Source: CALKUP01 sp964492735
Lineage (GTDB): Bacteria; Patescibacteriota; Patescibacteriia; UBA9570; XYC2-FULL-38-9
NCBI GenBank assembly: GCA_964492735.1
Contig: CAZBLE010000010.1
Coordinates: 1 to 35,182 of the forward strand
Direction of reading: 5' to 3'
Length of the DNA stretch: 35,182 bases
Of the stretch, positions 1-8,796 are shown in pieces (position 1 is the first letter of the stretch; each line of letters begins with the position of its first letter). A model generated the notes under the pieces. That model did not search any database. It was given only the letters and a program-made list of their open reading frames with translations, and was not told where the DNA came from. The position numbers were made by a program, and so were the translations under genes.

Positions 1-1
1 T

Positions 2-745
2 CTTGTACGATTGCTTCATATTAGTGATCCGGTTGTTTCAATGTTCAGTACTGTCTTGTCTCCCGTGCAATCACGACTCTATCGTTTTACACACCGCACC
101 TCAACAGCTGACCGCGCACTGCAGGATCTATCAAAAGACGAGCTCATCGCCCGATATGATGAATTAAACGCCCAGTATCGTGATTTAAATGCCACTGTAG
201 CGGAGCTGCGCGTTTCGTTGGAAGAGCAAAAGCTATCCGAGAACCAGTTGTCATATTTAGAAAGTCGATCATTTCAAGGAATTTCCGCACAGGTTACGGG
301 TCGCTCGGTGTCGGATGCTGTTTCAACATTGACGATTAATCGAGGCTCTCAACATGGCGTGACCCTCGGTCAGCCTGTCATTGTCGAAAACGGTAGCCTT
401 ATTGGCACGGTGCGTAATGTTCAAGACCGCTCAAGTCTTGTTCAGCTGATTACAAGTCCAGAATCGAAGATTAGCGCGACAATTCAAAACGAAAAAAAGA
501 GCCCCGGTATTTTGTCTGGCGACTTTAATCTTGCTCTGTATGTTGATTATATTCCTCAATTTGATTCTGTGAGTGCTGGCCAAATTGTTGCAACATCCGG
601 TCAAGACGCACAAATTCCATCTGGTTTGCCGATCGGCACTGTAAAAGAAGTCTCTGGAGCTGGTACATCATTATTTCAACGCGCGGTTATTACGCCGCTT
701 GTTGATGGAGAAAAGGTCACAGTAGTAACTGTCATCACACAATAA
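2..745 (+). CDS. mreC: Rod shape-determining protein MreC (N-terminus cut by window edge)
   Basis: MreC is a periplasmic or extracytoplasmic scaffold of the elongasome that links MreB/MreD to the peptidoglycan synthases. The frame is open to the window's left edge, so the usual N-terminal cytoplasmic tail and membrane helix lie outside. What remains starts with the membrane-proximal segment (HISDPVVSMFSTVLSPVQ), followed by a predicted coiled coil (about 35 to 80 residues in) and the double beta-barrel MreC core with the typical GxxxGV...VGQPVI and TGxVxxV-like patterns. A TTG at 11 could be read as a start, but it would remove the membrane anchor. It is followed after 2 bp by mreD and then PBP2, the classic mreC-mreD-mrdA order, which strongly supports the call. 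Confidence 0.9.
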   Translation, partial: LVRLLHISDPVVSMFSTVLSPVQSRLYRFTHRTSTADRALQDLSKDELIARYDELNAQYRDLNATVAELRVSLEEQKLSENQLSYLESRSFQGISAQVTGRSVSDAVSTLTINRGSQHGVTLGQPVIVENGSLIGTVRNVQDRSSLVQLITSPESKISATIQNEKKSPGILSGDFNLALYVDYIPQFDSVSAGQIVATSGQDAQIPSGLPIGTVKEVSGAGTSLFQRAVITPLVDGEKVTVVTVITQ

Positions 746-747
746 CT

Positions 748-1275
748 ATGACTATTCGTGCATTACTCATAGTTGGAAATATACTACTTCTTACTCTTTG
801 TGTGATACTGCAAGTATCAATAATGCCGTTGGTTATTTGGGGTGCGCCAGTTGTTATTCATTTGCTATTTTTTATGATAGTATTTTTGATTTTTCTAAAA
901 GAGTGGCAATGGAGTTTGTTTCACTTTTTTTTTGGAACAATACTCATTACCCAGCTCTCTGAAGAAGGCCTGCTTCCTGTGATCGTGAGTTATGCAGTTG
1001 GGGCGACAATATTTTTATTTTTGAGTGATTTTTTATTAAAATCTCGATCGGCATTTACGCTGACAATCAACGTGCTGTGCGCTGTTTTTACAATGTTGAT
1101 GCTTCATCAAGTAGTATTGCATGTGACTGTCAAAACAAGCTACGCTATTCTGTCTCGAGATGATCTGTGGTTTTTAGTTGTTGCAACGCTGGTGCATATG
1201 CTTTTTGCAATTATGGTTTCGTATGCTGTGCTCTTGATTGATCGAGCTGTTCGTAAACGAGATATCTATGCCTAA
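748..1275 (+). CDS. mreD: Rod shape-determining membrane protein MreD
   Basis: The 175-residue protein is almost entirely hydrophobic, with about five or six predicted membrane helices (roughly residues 5-27, 34-52, 76-96, 105-127 and 143-165) and a short basic C-terminus (RAVRKRDIYA). Size and topology fit MreD, the integral membrane partner of MreC. MreD sequences are poorly conserved, so the call rests mainly on position: 2 bp after mreC and overlapping the PBP2 start by 8 bp. That overlap suggests translational coupling. No separate promoter is apparent. Confidence 0.8.
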   Translation: MTIRALLIVGNILLLTLCVILQVSIMPLVIWGAPVVIHLLFFMIVFLIFLKEWQWSLFHFFFGTILITQLSEEGLLPVIVSYAVGATIFLFLSDFLLKSRSAFTLTINVLCAVFTMLMLHQVVLHVTVKTSYAILSRDDLWFLVVATLVHMLFAIMVSYAVLLIDRAVRKRDIYA

Positions 1276-3244
1276 TAACCCTTTTGAATTGTACGACAAG
1301 CCAGTGCGGTCACGAGGGAAGGCTCGTCGTCGCTCTTCTCATTTTTTTAGTGACGCCATCGATGAATTTTCTGTTTCTTCTGAAGAAGCGCGCGCAACAA
1401 ACCCAAAACAATCGTTGCTTCGACCAGGCGAGCGGGTGTCTTTGAACATCCTGCTCTTTGTTCCTATTATTGTTCTTGGAGTTCTCTTGAGCCGATCTTT
1501 TTGGTTGCAGGTTATTGCAGAAAATAACTACCGCGGACTTGCAGAGGGGAATCGTATTCATGAAATTATTCAAAAGGCTCCACGTGGAGTGATCTATGAT
1601 CGAGCCGGCGCGGTGCTTGCGAAAAATAATCCTCAGTTTGTTTTACTCCTTACCGAAAAGACAATTCCACGACCAAGTAAAGAAGCCTATCAGCAATCTT
1701 TACAGGATATTGCAACAGCAACAAATCATTCCTTGCAAGATATTGAGGCTCTTGCGAAAGAGTCAAACAAAAATGCACAACCCGTTATTGTTCAGGATGC
1801 TATTCCATATGAAGACGCTTTAAAAATGATCGTTTCATTAAAAGATGTTCAGGGCTTAACTGTCGAATCGTCCTTTCATCGAGAGTATCCAGCAGGTGAC
1901 TGGTTTTCACATCTTTTAGGCTACACATCAAAAATGAATAGAGAAGAGTATCTCGTGAAGAGAGAAGAGGGATACAGGCTGAATGATGAGATCGGGAAAA
2001 CTGGAATTGAAAAAACACATGAAACTGATTTGCATGGAACAGACGGGGTGACGCGCGTAGAGGTGAATCGCGTTGGTCGAGCGCAACGGGTTCTGAATCA
2101 AGACCAAGCAAAGGCCGGAAATAATGTAATGCTGTCCATTGATGGAAATCTGCAAAAACTGTTGTACGAAAAGCTGAAAAAAACCGTTGACGAGCGTGGT
2201 GCGCCTGGAGCGAGTGCAGTGGCAATCAATCCGCAGAATGGAGAGGTGCTTGCGATGGTGTCATATCCTTCTTTCGATAACAATCAATTTTCTGGAGGCA
2301 TTCCACAAGATGAGTATAAGACTCTTTTGGAAGACCCGCGTAAACCATTATTTAACAGGCCGGTGTCTGGTGAATATCCTTCAGGTTCAACCTTTAAGCT
2401 TATTGTTGCAGCAGCTGCATTAGAAGAGAAGGTTATTTCACCAACAACAACCGTGAGTAGTACTGGAGGTTTAAAAATCGATACCTATTTTTTTCCAGAT
2501 TGGAAAGCAGGTGGGCATGGTGTGACAGATGTACGCAAAGCATTGGCTGATTCAGTGAATACATTTTTTTACCTTGCAGGCGGTGGCGATAATCAAACAA
2601 ATACCGGACTTGGTGTAGAGCGGATTGTTGCGTACGCACGAAAATTTGGACTTGCAAAACAGACAGGCATTGACCTTCCAGGAGAAGCCGATGGATTTTT
2701 ACCATCAAAAGCATGGAAGGAAGAAAAGAAAAATGAGCCATGGTATATCGGTGATACATATCATTTAGCAATCGGCCAAGGTGACTTGCTTGTAACCCCA
2801 TTACAGGTTGCTGCATATACAGCGATTGTTGCAAACGGTGGGAAGCAGTATCAACCGCATCTTGTCCATGCACTTGTTGATTCCGTTTCTGGAGAAAAAA
2901 AGACAGTGCAGCCAGTGTTGCAAAATGAACGTGTGACAAGCCCAGAAAGTATTCAGGTTGTGCGTGAAGGGATGAGGCAGACCGTGACAAATGGATCCGC
3001 GCGTTCCTTGAACACAGCGGTGCCAGTCCCATCTGCTGCAAAAACAGGTACGGCGCAGTTCGGAGTAAAGAATAAAACCCATGCATGGTTTACCGCTTTT
3101 GCGCCATACGACAACCCAACAATTGCGATTACAATACTTGTAGAAGAAGGTGGTGGGTCAAATGATACAGCTGTTCCAATCGGACGAGAGGTACTTGCGG
3201 AGTACTTTAAAAACCCTCAGAATTTCGCCAATCTCAGCGAGTAA
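1268..3244 (+). CDS. mrdA: Penicillin-binding protein 2 (class B transpeptidase, elongation)
   Basis: This is a monofunctional class B PBP that cross-links peptidoglycan during cell elongation, normally working with the RodA polymerase. From the ATG at 1268 it is 658 residues. Visible features are a basic N-terminal tail, one membrane helix (about residues 55-80), the dimerisation-domain motif RGVIYDRAG, and a complete transpeptidase triad: STFK with nucleophile Ser374, SVN at 429-431 and KTGT starting at Lys592. An upstream in-frame start at 1238 exists but would overlap mreD by 38 bp. The ATG at 1268 gives an 8 bp overlap and the natural start MPNNPFELYD. RodA is encoded elsewhere in the window, at 23659-24786. 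Confidence 0.95.
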   Translation: MPNNPFELYDKPVRSRGKARRRSSHFFSDAIDEFSVSSEEARATNPKQSLLRPGERVSLNILLFVPIIVLGVLLSRSFWLQVIAENNYRGLAEGNRIHEIIQKAPRGVIYDRAGAVLAKNNPQFVLLLTEKTIPRPSKEAYQQSLQDIATATNHSLQDIEALAKESNKNAQPVIVQDAIPYEDALKMIVSLKDVQGLTVESSFHREYPAGDWFSHLLGYTSKMNREEYLVKREEGYRLNDEIGKTGIEKTHETDLHGTDGVTRVEVNRVGRAQRVLNQDQAKAGNNVMLSIDGNLQKLLYEKLKKTVDERGAPGASAVAINPQNGEVLAMVSYPSFDNNQFSGGIPQDEYKTLLEDPRKPLFNRPVSGEYPSGSTFKLIVAAAALEEKVISPTTTVSSTGGLKIDTYFFPDWKAGGHGVTDVRKALADSVNTFFYLAGGGDNQTNTGLGVERIVAYARKFGLAKQTGIDLPGEADGFLPSKAWKEEKKNEPWYIGDTYHLAIGQGDLLVTPLQVAAYTAIVANGGKQYQPHLVHALVDSVSGEKKTVQPVLQNERVTSPESIQVVREGMRQTVTNGSARSLNTAVPVPSAAKTGTAQFGVKNKTHAWFTAFAPYDNPTIAITILVEEGGGSNDTAVPIGREVLAEYFKNPQNFANLSE

Positions 3245-3252
3245 TGGACTGG

Positions 3253-3281
3253 TTGACAAGGGGCGGTTGCTCGCGTATACT
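3253..3281 (+). promoter_or_regulatory. Sigma70-type promoter of greA
   Basis: TTGACA (3253-3258), a 17 nt spacer and TATACT (3276-3281) form a near-consensus promoter just after the PBP2 stop. Transcription should start near 3288, giving a leader of about 38 nt before the greA ATG. That leader shows no Shine-Dalgarno sequence. Confidence 0.85.
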
Positions 3282-3325
3282 CCATTGAACACGATTGAAA
3301 AATCACTATTTGTTAATAACATTTT

Positions 3326-3793
3326 ATGGAAGAAAAAAAGAACTACCTGACCGCTGAAGGACTTGAAAAAATTCAAGCTGAATTAGATGATTTGAAAAAT
3401 AACAAGCGCAAAGAAATTGCACAGCGTATTTCTGATGCAAAAGAACTTGGTGATCTGTCTGAAAATGCAGAATATCATGAAGCGAAAGATGAGCAGGGTT
3501 TTGCGGAAACTCGTATTTTAGAGTTAGAGCAAATGTTACGGAATGCAGAGTTGATCAAGCATACAAAAAACAGCTCTACAGTGCAGATTGGTTCAACTGT
3601 TTCTATTACTTCAAAGCAATCAGGTGAAATGACTGTTACCATCGTTGGTTCCTCTGAAGCAAATCCAGCAGAAAAGAAAATTTCTAACGAATCACCTCTT
3701 GGGGATGCTCTTCTTGGAAAGAGTGTTGGTGAGTCCGTTCTTGTGACGACTCCAGGCGGAGAGATGAAATATACTATCGAAAAAGTAGCATAA
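3326..3793 (+). CDS. greA: Transcription elongation factor GreA
   Basis: GreA rescues backtracked RNA polymerase by stimulating cleavage of the nascent RNA 3' end. The 155-residue length is standard (E. coli GreA is 158). The N-terminal antiparallel coiled coil carries the tip motif LGDLSENAEYHEAK, with the acidic residues Asp43 and Glu46 matching E. coli Asp41 and Glu44. The C-terminal half is the FKBP-like domain, with the family motif SPLGDALLGKSVGE. It has its own near-consensus promoter and is followed by a hairpin plus T-run that probably terminates it, so it is likely monocistronic. Confidence 0.96.
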   Translation: MEEKKNYLTAEGLEKIQAELDDLKNNKRKEIAQRISDAKELGDLSENAEYHEAKDEQGFAETRILELEQMLRNAELIKHTKNSSTVQIGSTVSITSKQSGEMTVTIVGSSEANPAEKKISNESPLGDALLGKSVGESVLVTTPGGEMKYTIEKVA

Positions 3794-3800
3794 TAATAGC

Positions 3801-3829
3801 TTGAATCAGAGAGAAGGGGCTGTTATACT
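3801..3829 (+). promoter_or_regulatory. Extended -10 promoter of lysS
   Basis: TTGAAT (3801-3806), a 17 nt spacer and TATACT (3824-3829), preceded by TG at 3821-3822 (extended -10). The predicted start is near 3836, giving a leader of about 23 nt that is T-rich and lacks a Shine-Dalgarno motif. The -10 box lies in the loop of the likely greA terminator. Confidence 0.75.
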
Positions 3830-3848
3830 ATAGACAAGCCTCTTTTTT
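3815..3848 (+). terminator. Likely intrinsic terminator of greA
   Basis: AGGGGCT (3815-3821) can pair with AGCCTCT (3837-3843), giving seven pairs with one G-U, around a 15 nt loop and followed by T6 (3843-3848). The long loop makes it a moderate-strength candidate. It starts 21 bp after the greA stop. Confidence 0.55.
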
Positions 3849-3858
3849 CTTTAATTGT

Positions 3859-5973
3859 ATGAATGAACACAAAACAGAATTTGAAGTCAGACAAGACCTT
3901 GTGCACTCGCTACGGGAAGCTGGGGTAAACCCATACCCAGCAGCAAGTTATCGCAATACCACGATTACTGATTTTCTTCAGAGCTTTGAAGAGTTGCATA
4001 AAAATGCTGAGCAACGCATCCTGGCTGGCCGAGTGATGTTAAAGCGAGAGCACGGAAAGGTTGTGTTTTTTCGTCTGCAAGATGGTACAGGCACAATGCA
4101 AGTTGTATTAAGCGCAGATCACTGTACTGCTGATTTTTTTCAGTGGATGCAAAACACTGTCGCTCTTGGGGATATTATTGAAGTTTCCGGATCAGCATTT
4201 TTGACAAAAAAAGGGGAGCAGTCAGTCTTGGTTTCTGAAGCTTCTTTACTTACAAAAGCCTTGGCGCCATTGCCAGATAAATGGCATGGAATTCAAGATG
4301 ATGAAACACGTTTGCGAAAACGGTATTTGGACTTATTACTGAAACCCGAGCTGCGAGAATTGTTTGTAACAAAAGCTCGATTTTGGAATGCAACGAGACA
4401 ATTTCTATTGAACGAAGGTTTTTTAGAAGTTGAAACACCGGTATTAGAAAATACAACAGGCGGTGCGGATGCGCAGCCTTTTATGACACACCATAACGCA
4501 TTAGACATCGATGTTTTCTTGCGTATTTCAATGGGTGAGTTATGGCAAAAGCGTTTAATGGTTGCTGGGTTTGAGAAGACATTTGAAATTGGCCGTCAGT
4601 TTCGTAATGAAGGAATGAGTCCTGAGCATCTCCAAGACTACTCTCAAATGGAGTGCTATTGGGCATATTCTGATTACACAAAGGGAATGGAGATGGTTCA
4701 GCGCATGTACCGTTTTATTATCAAAGAAACACTAGGAACACTCCAATGCCGTATTCATGGATTTGACGTTGATTTTGAAAAGCAGTGGGAAATGATTGAT
4801 TACACAACAGCTGTTGAACAACGCTTTGGTGTGAATGTACTGACAGCAACGGATGCAGAATTAGCAGAGGTGTGTCGTTCTCATGACATAGAGTTAGAAG
4901 GTCGCGCAAATCGTGGGCGCATGATTGATTTGCTATGGAAGCAATGTCGTAAAACGATTGTTGGTCCAGCACTGCTTATTAATCATCCAGTTGATGTATC
5001 TCCGCTTGCAAAACGCCATGCAGACAACCCAAAGGTTGTTGAGCGTTTCCAGGTGATTATCGCCGGCAGCGAGCAAGGGAATGGGTATTCAGAGTTAAAT
5101 GACCCAATCGATCAACGAGAGCGATTTGAGCACCAAGCACGTTTACGCGCAGAGGGCGATGAAGAGGCGCAAATGAACGATGAAGAATTTGTCGAAGCGT
5201 TAGAATATGGCATGCCACCAACATTTGGTTTTGGTTTTTCTGAACGGTTATTTTCATTTTTAATGGATATGCCAATCCGTGATGCGGTTCTTTTTCCGCT
5301 GTATCGGCCAAAGACTGATACAGTTAATGAAGAGGTGAGTGTTGTGTCTACAGATACAGTTGTGGAGCATGATGGAACTCTTGAAATTATGGACGCAGGT
5401 ATTGAGCGTGACGCTGCAATTACTTGGATGAAAGAGAAGATTCAGAGTGAAGCGTTGCGATCACATAATCTTGCTGTTGGATATCAAATGGAAGTGCTCG
5501 CTGAGCGGTTTGGTGCAAAAAATACAAAAGCATGGTTTATTGCAGGTGTGTTGCATGATATTGATTATGAGAGCTGTGCGGCTGAGACGCTTTTAACAGA
5601 TCATGCGGTCATTGGGGCTCAGTGGCTTGAAGAAAAAGGCGTGGACGCTGCTATTATTGACGCTGTTCGCTTGCACAATCCACATAATAACACGGGTGAG
5701 CCAGCAACGCTTCTTGCAAAAGCATTGCGTTCTTGTGAGCAAATGACTGGACTGGTTTCCGCATGCGTTGCCGTACGTCCAGATAAAGACATTAAGAATC
5801 TTGAGCTCAAGAGTGTGAAGAAAAAATTAAAAGATAAATCATTTGCCCGTGGAGTTGAGCGTATCTGGATTCAATCGATTCCTGAATGGTTGCCTGATAC
5901 AACAGTCGATGATGTTTTGCAGCTGACAATCTCCGCAATGGCAACGCACGCAGAAGAATTAGGGTATAACTAA
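3859..5973 (+). CDS. lysS: Class II lysyl-tRNA synthetase fused to a C-terminal HD-domain hydrolase
   Basis: The first ~490 residues are a complete class II LysRS that charges tRNA-Lys: an N-terminal OB-fold (GRVMLKREHGKVVFFRLQDG), motif 1 (ETPVLENTTGGADAQPF), motif 2 (RQFRNEGMSPEHLQDYSQME) and motif 3 (GFGFSERLFSFL). Ordinary LysRS ends near 500 residues, but here the frame continues to 704. The extra ~190 residues match the HD superfamily: His536 (RSHNLAVG), His566-Asp567 (LHDIDYE), His582 and His606 (RLHNPHN), then a TGL...RP and SVKKKLKDKSFARGV segment typical of stand-alone HD proteins of this type. The usual last metal-ligand Asp appears as Glu (SCEQMTGL). The natural start is ATG 3859, with no Shine-Dalgarno. 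serS follows after 9 bp. The substrate of the HD part is unknown. Confidence 0.93.
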   Translation: MNEHKTEFEVRQDLVHSLREAGVNPYPAASYRNTTITDFLQSFEELHKNAEQRILAGRVMLKREHGKVVFFRLQDGTGTMQVVLSADHCTADFFQWMQNTVALGDIIEVSGSAFLTKKGEQSVLVSEASLLTKALAPLPDKWHGIQDDETRLRKRYLDLLLKPELRELFVTKARFWNATRQFLLNEGFLEVETPVLENTTGGADAQPFMTHHNALDIDVFLRISMGELWQKRLMVAGFEKTFEIGRQFRNEGMSPEHLQDYSQMECYWAYSDYTKGMEMVQRMYRFIIKETLGTLQCRIHGFDVDFEKQWEMIDYTTAVEQRFGVNVLTATDAELAEVCRSHDIELEGRANRGRMIDLLWKQCRKTIVGPALLINHPVDVSPLAKRHADNPKVVERFQVIIAGSEQGNGYSELNDPIDQRERFEHQARLRAEGDEEAQMNDEEFVEALEYGMPPTFGFGFSERLFSFLMDMPIRDAVLFPLYRPKTDTVNEEVSVVSTDTVVEHDGTLEIMDAGIERDAAITWMKEKIQSEALRSHNLAVGYQMEVLAERFGAKNTKAWFIAGVLHDIDYESCAAETLLTDHAVIGAQWLEEKGVDAAIIDAVRLHNPHNNTGEPATLLAKALRSCEQMTGLVSACVAVRPDKDIKNLELKSVKKKLKDKSFARGVERIWIQSIPEWLPDTTVDDVLQLTISAMATHAEELGYN

Positions 5974-5982
5974 TAGAAGACT

Positions 5983-7248
5983 ATGCTTGATATTGAATAC
6001 ATCCGAAACAACCCAGAAGAAGTACAACAAAATTGTATTGAACGAAAAATTGATATTGATATTGCGGCTTTTTTAGCACAAGACAATAAGCGCCGTGAGC
6101 AAATAGTGATTGTTGATGCGCTGCGAGAAAAACGTAATAGCATAGCGAAAAAATTACAGCAATCAAAAGGCGCTGATGTTTCTTTGGTTGAAGAAGGGAA
6201 GTTACTAAAAGAAAATATCACGGCAGCAGAAGAAGTTCTCAATACTCTGTCAGTTGAATTTCAAGAGATGCTCATGCAGATTCCAAATCGAACACATCCA
6301 GCTGTTCCAAAAGGAAAAGAAGAGTCAGATAATCTTGAGCTGAGTCGTTTCTTAGAACCAACAACATTTGATTTTCAATCAAAGGATCACGTTGATCTTG
6401 GCGAACAGTTAGGCATTTTAGATTTTGAACGGGGCGCGGATGTTGCCGGTCGTGGCTTTTATTATAAAAAAGGCGGTCTCGCTATTCTTGAAATGGCGCT
6501 CATTCAATTTGCAATGAAGCAGGCGATAGACGCTGGCTTTGAACCAATGATTACACCTGATGTTGCGCGGCATGAAATTCTTCAAGGAACAGGATATAAC
6601 CCTCGTGGCAATGAAACGCAGATTTACACACTCGGTGGAACTGACTTAGGTCTTGTTGCAACGGCTGAAATTCCTGTCGCTGGATATTATCGCAAACATA
6701 CATTTGCAAAAGGGGAGCTCGACACACCAAAACGAATCGTTGCGCTGTCGCATTGTTTTCGTACTGAAGATGGGGCATATGGAAAAGAATCTCGAGGCCT
6801 GTACCGTGTTCATCAATTTGCTAAAGTAGAATTATTTGTATTTTGTAAACCAGAAGATGCAGAAATTGAACATGAAAAAATTCGTGAGTTAGAAGAATCT
6901 ATCATGCAGTCACTGCAAATCCCATACCGCTTAATTGATATTTGCACTGGTGATTTAGGCGCGAGCGCATACAGAAAATATGATATCGAAGCGTGGATGC
7001 CATTTAAAAATGATTACGGCGAAGTAACCTCAGCGTCAAACTGTACAGACTATCAAGCGCGACGACTCCAAACACAGTATGTGGATGAAGAAGGCAAGAA
7101 ACAGCTTGTGAACACCTTAAATGGTACAGCAGCAGCGCTTTCACGGTTACCAATTGCAGTTATGGAAAATTACCAACAAGCAGACGGTTCAATTGCGGTA
7201 CCAGAAGCACTCAAGCCGTATATGTTGGGATTAACACAAATTCAATAG
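5983..7248 (+). CDS. serS: Seryl-tRNA synthetase
   Basis: SerRS charges tRNA-Ser. The 421-residue length is normal for the bacterial enzyme. The N-terminus (MLDIEYIRNNPEEV, about residues 1-105) is the tRNA-binding antiparallel coiled coil. The catalytic core has the TAEIP motif, motif 2 (FRTEDGAYGKESRGLYRVHQF) and motif 3 (TSASNCTDYQARRLQ, followed by NGTAAALSR). It sits 9 bp behind lysS and probably shares its transcript. An AGAAG just before the start is at best a weak ribosome-binding site. Its stop is only 12 bp from the stop of the convergent Mur-like gene. Confidence 0.97.
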   Translation: MLDIEYIRNNPEEVQQNCIERKIDIDIAAFLAQDNKRREQIVIVDALREKRNSIAKKLQQSKGADVSLVEEGKLLKENITAAEEVLNTLSVEFQEMLMQIPNRTHPAVPKGKEESDNLELSRFLEPTTFDFQSKDHVDLGEQLGILDFERGADVAGRGFYYKKGGLAILEMALIQFAMKQAIDAGFEPMITPDVARHEILQGTGYNPRGNETQIYTLGGTDLGLVATAEIPVAGYYRKHTFAKGELDTPKRIVALSHCFRTEDGAYGKESRGLYRVHQFAKVELFVFCKPEDAEIEHEKIRELEESIMQSLQIPYRLIDICTGDLGASAYRKYDIEAWMPFKNDYGEVTSASNCTDYQARRLQTQYVDEEGKKQLVNTLNGTAAALSRLPIAVMENYQQADGSIAVPEALKPYMLGLTQIQ

Positions 7249-7260
7249 CCCCAGAGGTGT

Positions 7261-8790
7261 TTAACGCTCAAGTAAGACGCGTTGAACTTTGGGTGAAATA
7301 GGTCCTTGCAATAACACAACATGATCAGGGCTCAGCTGCTGCTTTAGAAAAGTTATTATCGCTTGTGTATTTTTTGATGCAAGTATTTTTTCTGGAGCAG
7401 TGTCTGAGGAAACGTAGTGAAATAAACCTTCTTCAGAAAGAAGTAGCTTTTCTTTATCAGAATAAATTGAAATATAATCAGCTGCAGCATTCAGTTCAGC
7501 TGTATGTTTTGCTGCTGTGTTATCACAAATAACTGCATGATTTAACCCATAAAAAACAGTGAATGCGCCTGATTCCACACGCTCTGATTGAATTCTCTCT
7601 GCAATTGTATCGATAGAGAGCCCGAGATGCGTCGCAGCAGCAGCTGCGGCTAAAATAGAGTACACAACATGCTTTCCAAATAACGGCACAGTAACAGATC
7701 GTTTCGCGTCACCGATGTGGAGTGTATACGAAACAGACTCACGTCGTATGACAATGTCTGTCGCGTAAACATGTGCGATGTCTTGCATTGAAAAGAATTT
7801 GGTACGAGCGGAGACTGTATTCGCAAATGATAAAGATTGCGCATCATCGCGGTTGAGAATTGCAAGACCCTTTGACGGCAGCGCTGTAACACCTTCTTGG
7901 AGTGCTTCGGCTAAGGAACCGGGTAGAAAGTGTGAATCATGACTTCCATCAATGTCAGTAATAATAGTCATGATTGGAGGCGCGATTGCACATGCTTGGG
8001 AAATATCACCAAGTGCATATGCTTGTAGTTCCGTAATAAGAATTTGGTGCTCAGGTGTCAGCCTGTGAATGACTGTTTCTATAATGTCTTCATCAGATGG
8101 TCCTATACCATCTGTGCTGAGTACAGAAAATGAACCGTTGAGGATATGTTCAAGATATGCTTTTGTTGTTGATTTCCCAGAAGACCCGGTGATAGCAATA
8201 ACGGCCGGTGCATAGTCAGCAATTCGTTGCTGAGCTGTATGAGCTCTTGAGCGATTCACAACTTTTATCACTGGAGAAAATAGAGCAAGAATCAACCAGC
8301 CATATAAAGGAATAAGGACTTGAAAAAGGGCAATACTCACGACAATCGGAAGGTTGAGTATAATGTGAGGCAGGGAAAGGGTAATGATTGATAGAATAAT
8401 AGAGCCGAATATAAGGAGGGCGGTTTTAAATTCCCATCGTGGCAAATACGCCGTTGTTTGTGACGAAAAATACCACAGTGCATGCCATGTATATATAACA
8501 ATTGAAAGGACTGTAAATTCTGTCCAAACACTACTACCAACTTCAGTTGATTGGAGGAGTAGGACGAGAAGTAAGGCAACAAGAACATCGGCAATGCCTA
8601 CTGGATGAAGTAAGAAAAATAAACCCTTACGTGTGTTTAAAAACTCTAAAAAACGATCAGCGCGATATTGGTACTGACCGACAAGAGCTGTCCAAAAAAG
8701 AATTTTACCAAAGCCCGCAGCAAAACCAGTGATCCACAGTAAAATAAATAGTACTGTTATGACTTCTGGTGTTTCAAAAAAGCTATTCAT
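7261..8790 (-). CDS. Mur-ligase-like (MurF-type) protein with N-terminal membrane domain
   Basis: The 509-residue protein has two parts. Residues 1 to about 172 contain around five membrane helices (roughly 10-32, 58-80, 91-110, 121-140, 145-171). Residues ~195-509 resemble a Mur ligase: P-loop GSSGKST (202-208), a MurF-like ITELQAY...GDIS segment, ITDIDGSHDSHF, LNRDD (312-316) and a C-terminal Rossmann-like domain. Soluble MurF adds D-Ala-D-Ala to UDP-MurNAc-tripeptide; this one would act at the membrane. The lysine that is normally carbamylated (MurF AKGE) appears replaced (ALQEG, about 296-300), so activity or substrate may differ. Membrane-fused MurF-like ligases occur in other bacteria, but the exact substrate here is uncertain. 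A -10 box exactly 6 nt before the ATG predicts a leaderless mRNA. Confidence 0.75.
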   Translation of the reverse strand: MNSFFETPEVITVLFILLWITGFAAGFGKILFWTALVGQYQYRADRFLEFLNTRKGLFFLLHPVGIADVLVALLLVLLLQSTEVGSSVWTEFTVLSIVIYTWHALWYFSSQTTAYLPRWEFKTALLIFGSIILSIITLSLPHIILNLPIVVSIALFQVLIPLYGWLILALFSPVIKVVNRSRAHTAQQRIADYAPAVIAITGSSGKSTTKAYLEHILNGSFSVLSTDGIGPSDEDIIETVIHRLTPEHQILITELQAYALGDISQACAIAPPIMTIITDIDGSHDSHFLPGSLAEALQEGVTALPSKGLAILNRDDAQSLSFANTVSARTKFFSMQDIAHVYATDIVIRRESVSYTLHIGDAKRSVTVPLFGKHVVYSILAAAAAATHLGLSIDTIAERIQSERVESGAFTVFYGLNHAVICDNTAAKHTAELNAAADYISIYSDKEKLLLSEEGLFHYVSSDTAPEKILASKNTQAIITFLKQQLSPDHVVLLQGPISPKVQRVLLER

Positions 8791-8796
8791 ATAGGT

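Noticed and set aside
11..13. TTG at 11 as the true start of mreC
   Set aside because: The frame is open to the window edge and this start would leave MreC without its membrane anchor.
1238..1267. Earlier in-frame start for PBP2
   Set aside because: It would overlap mreD by 38 bp; the ATG at 1268 gives a natural 8 bp overlap and a typical N-terminus.
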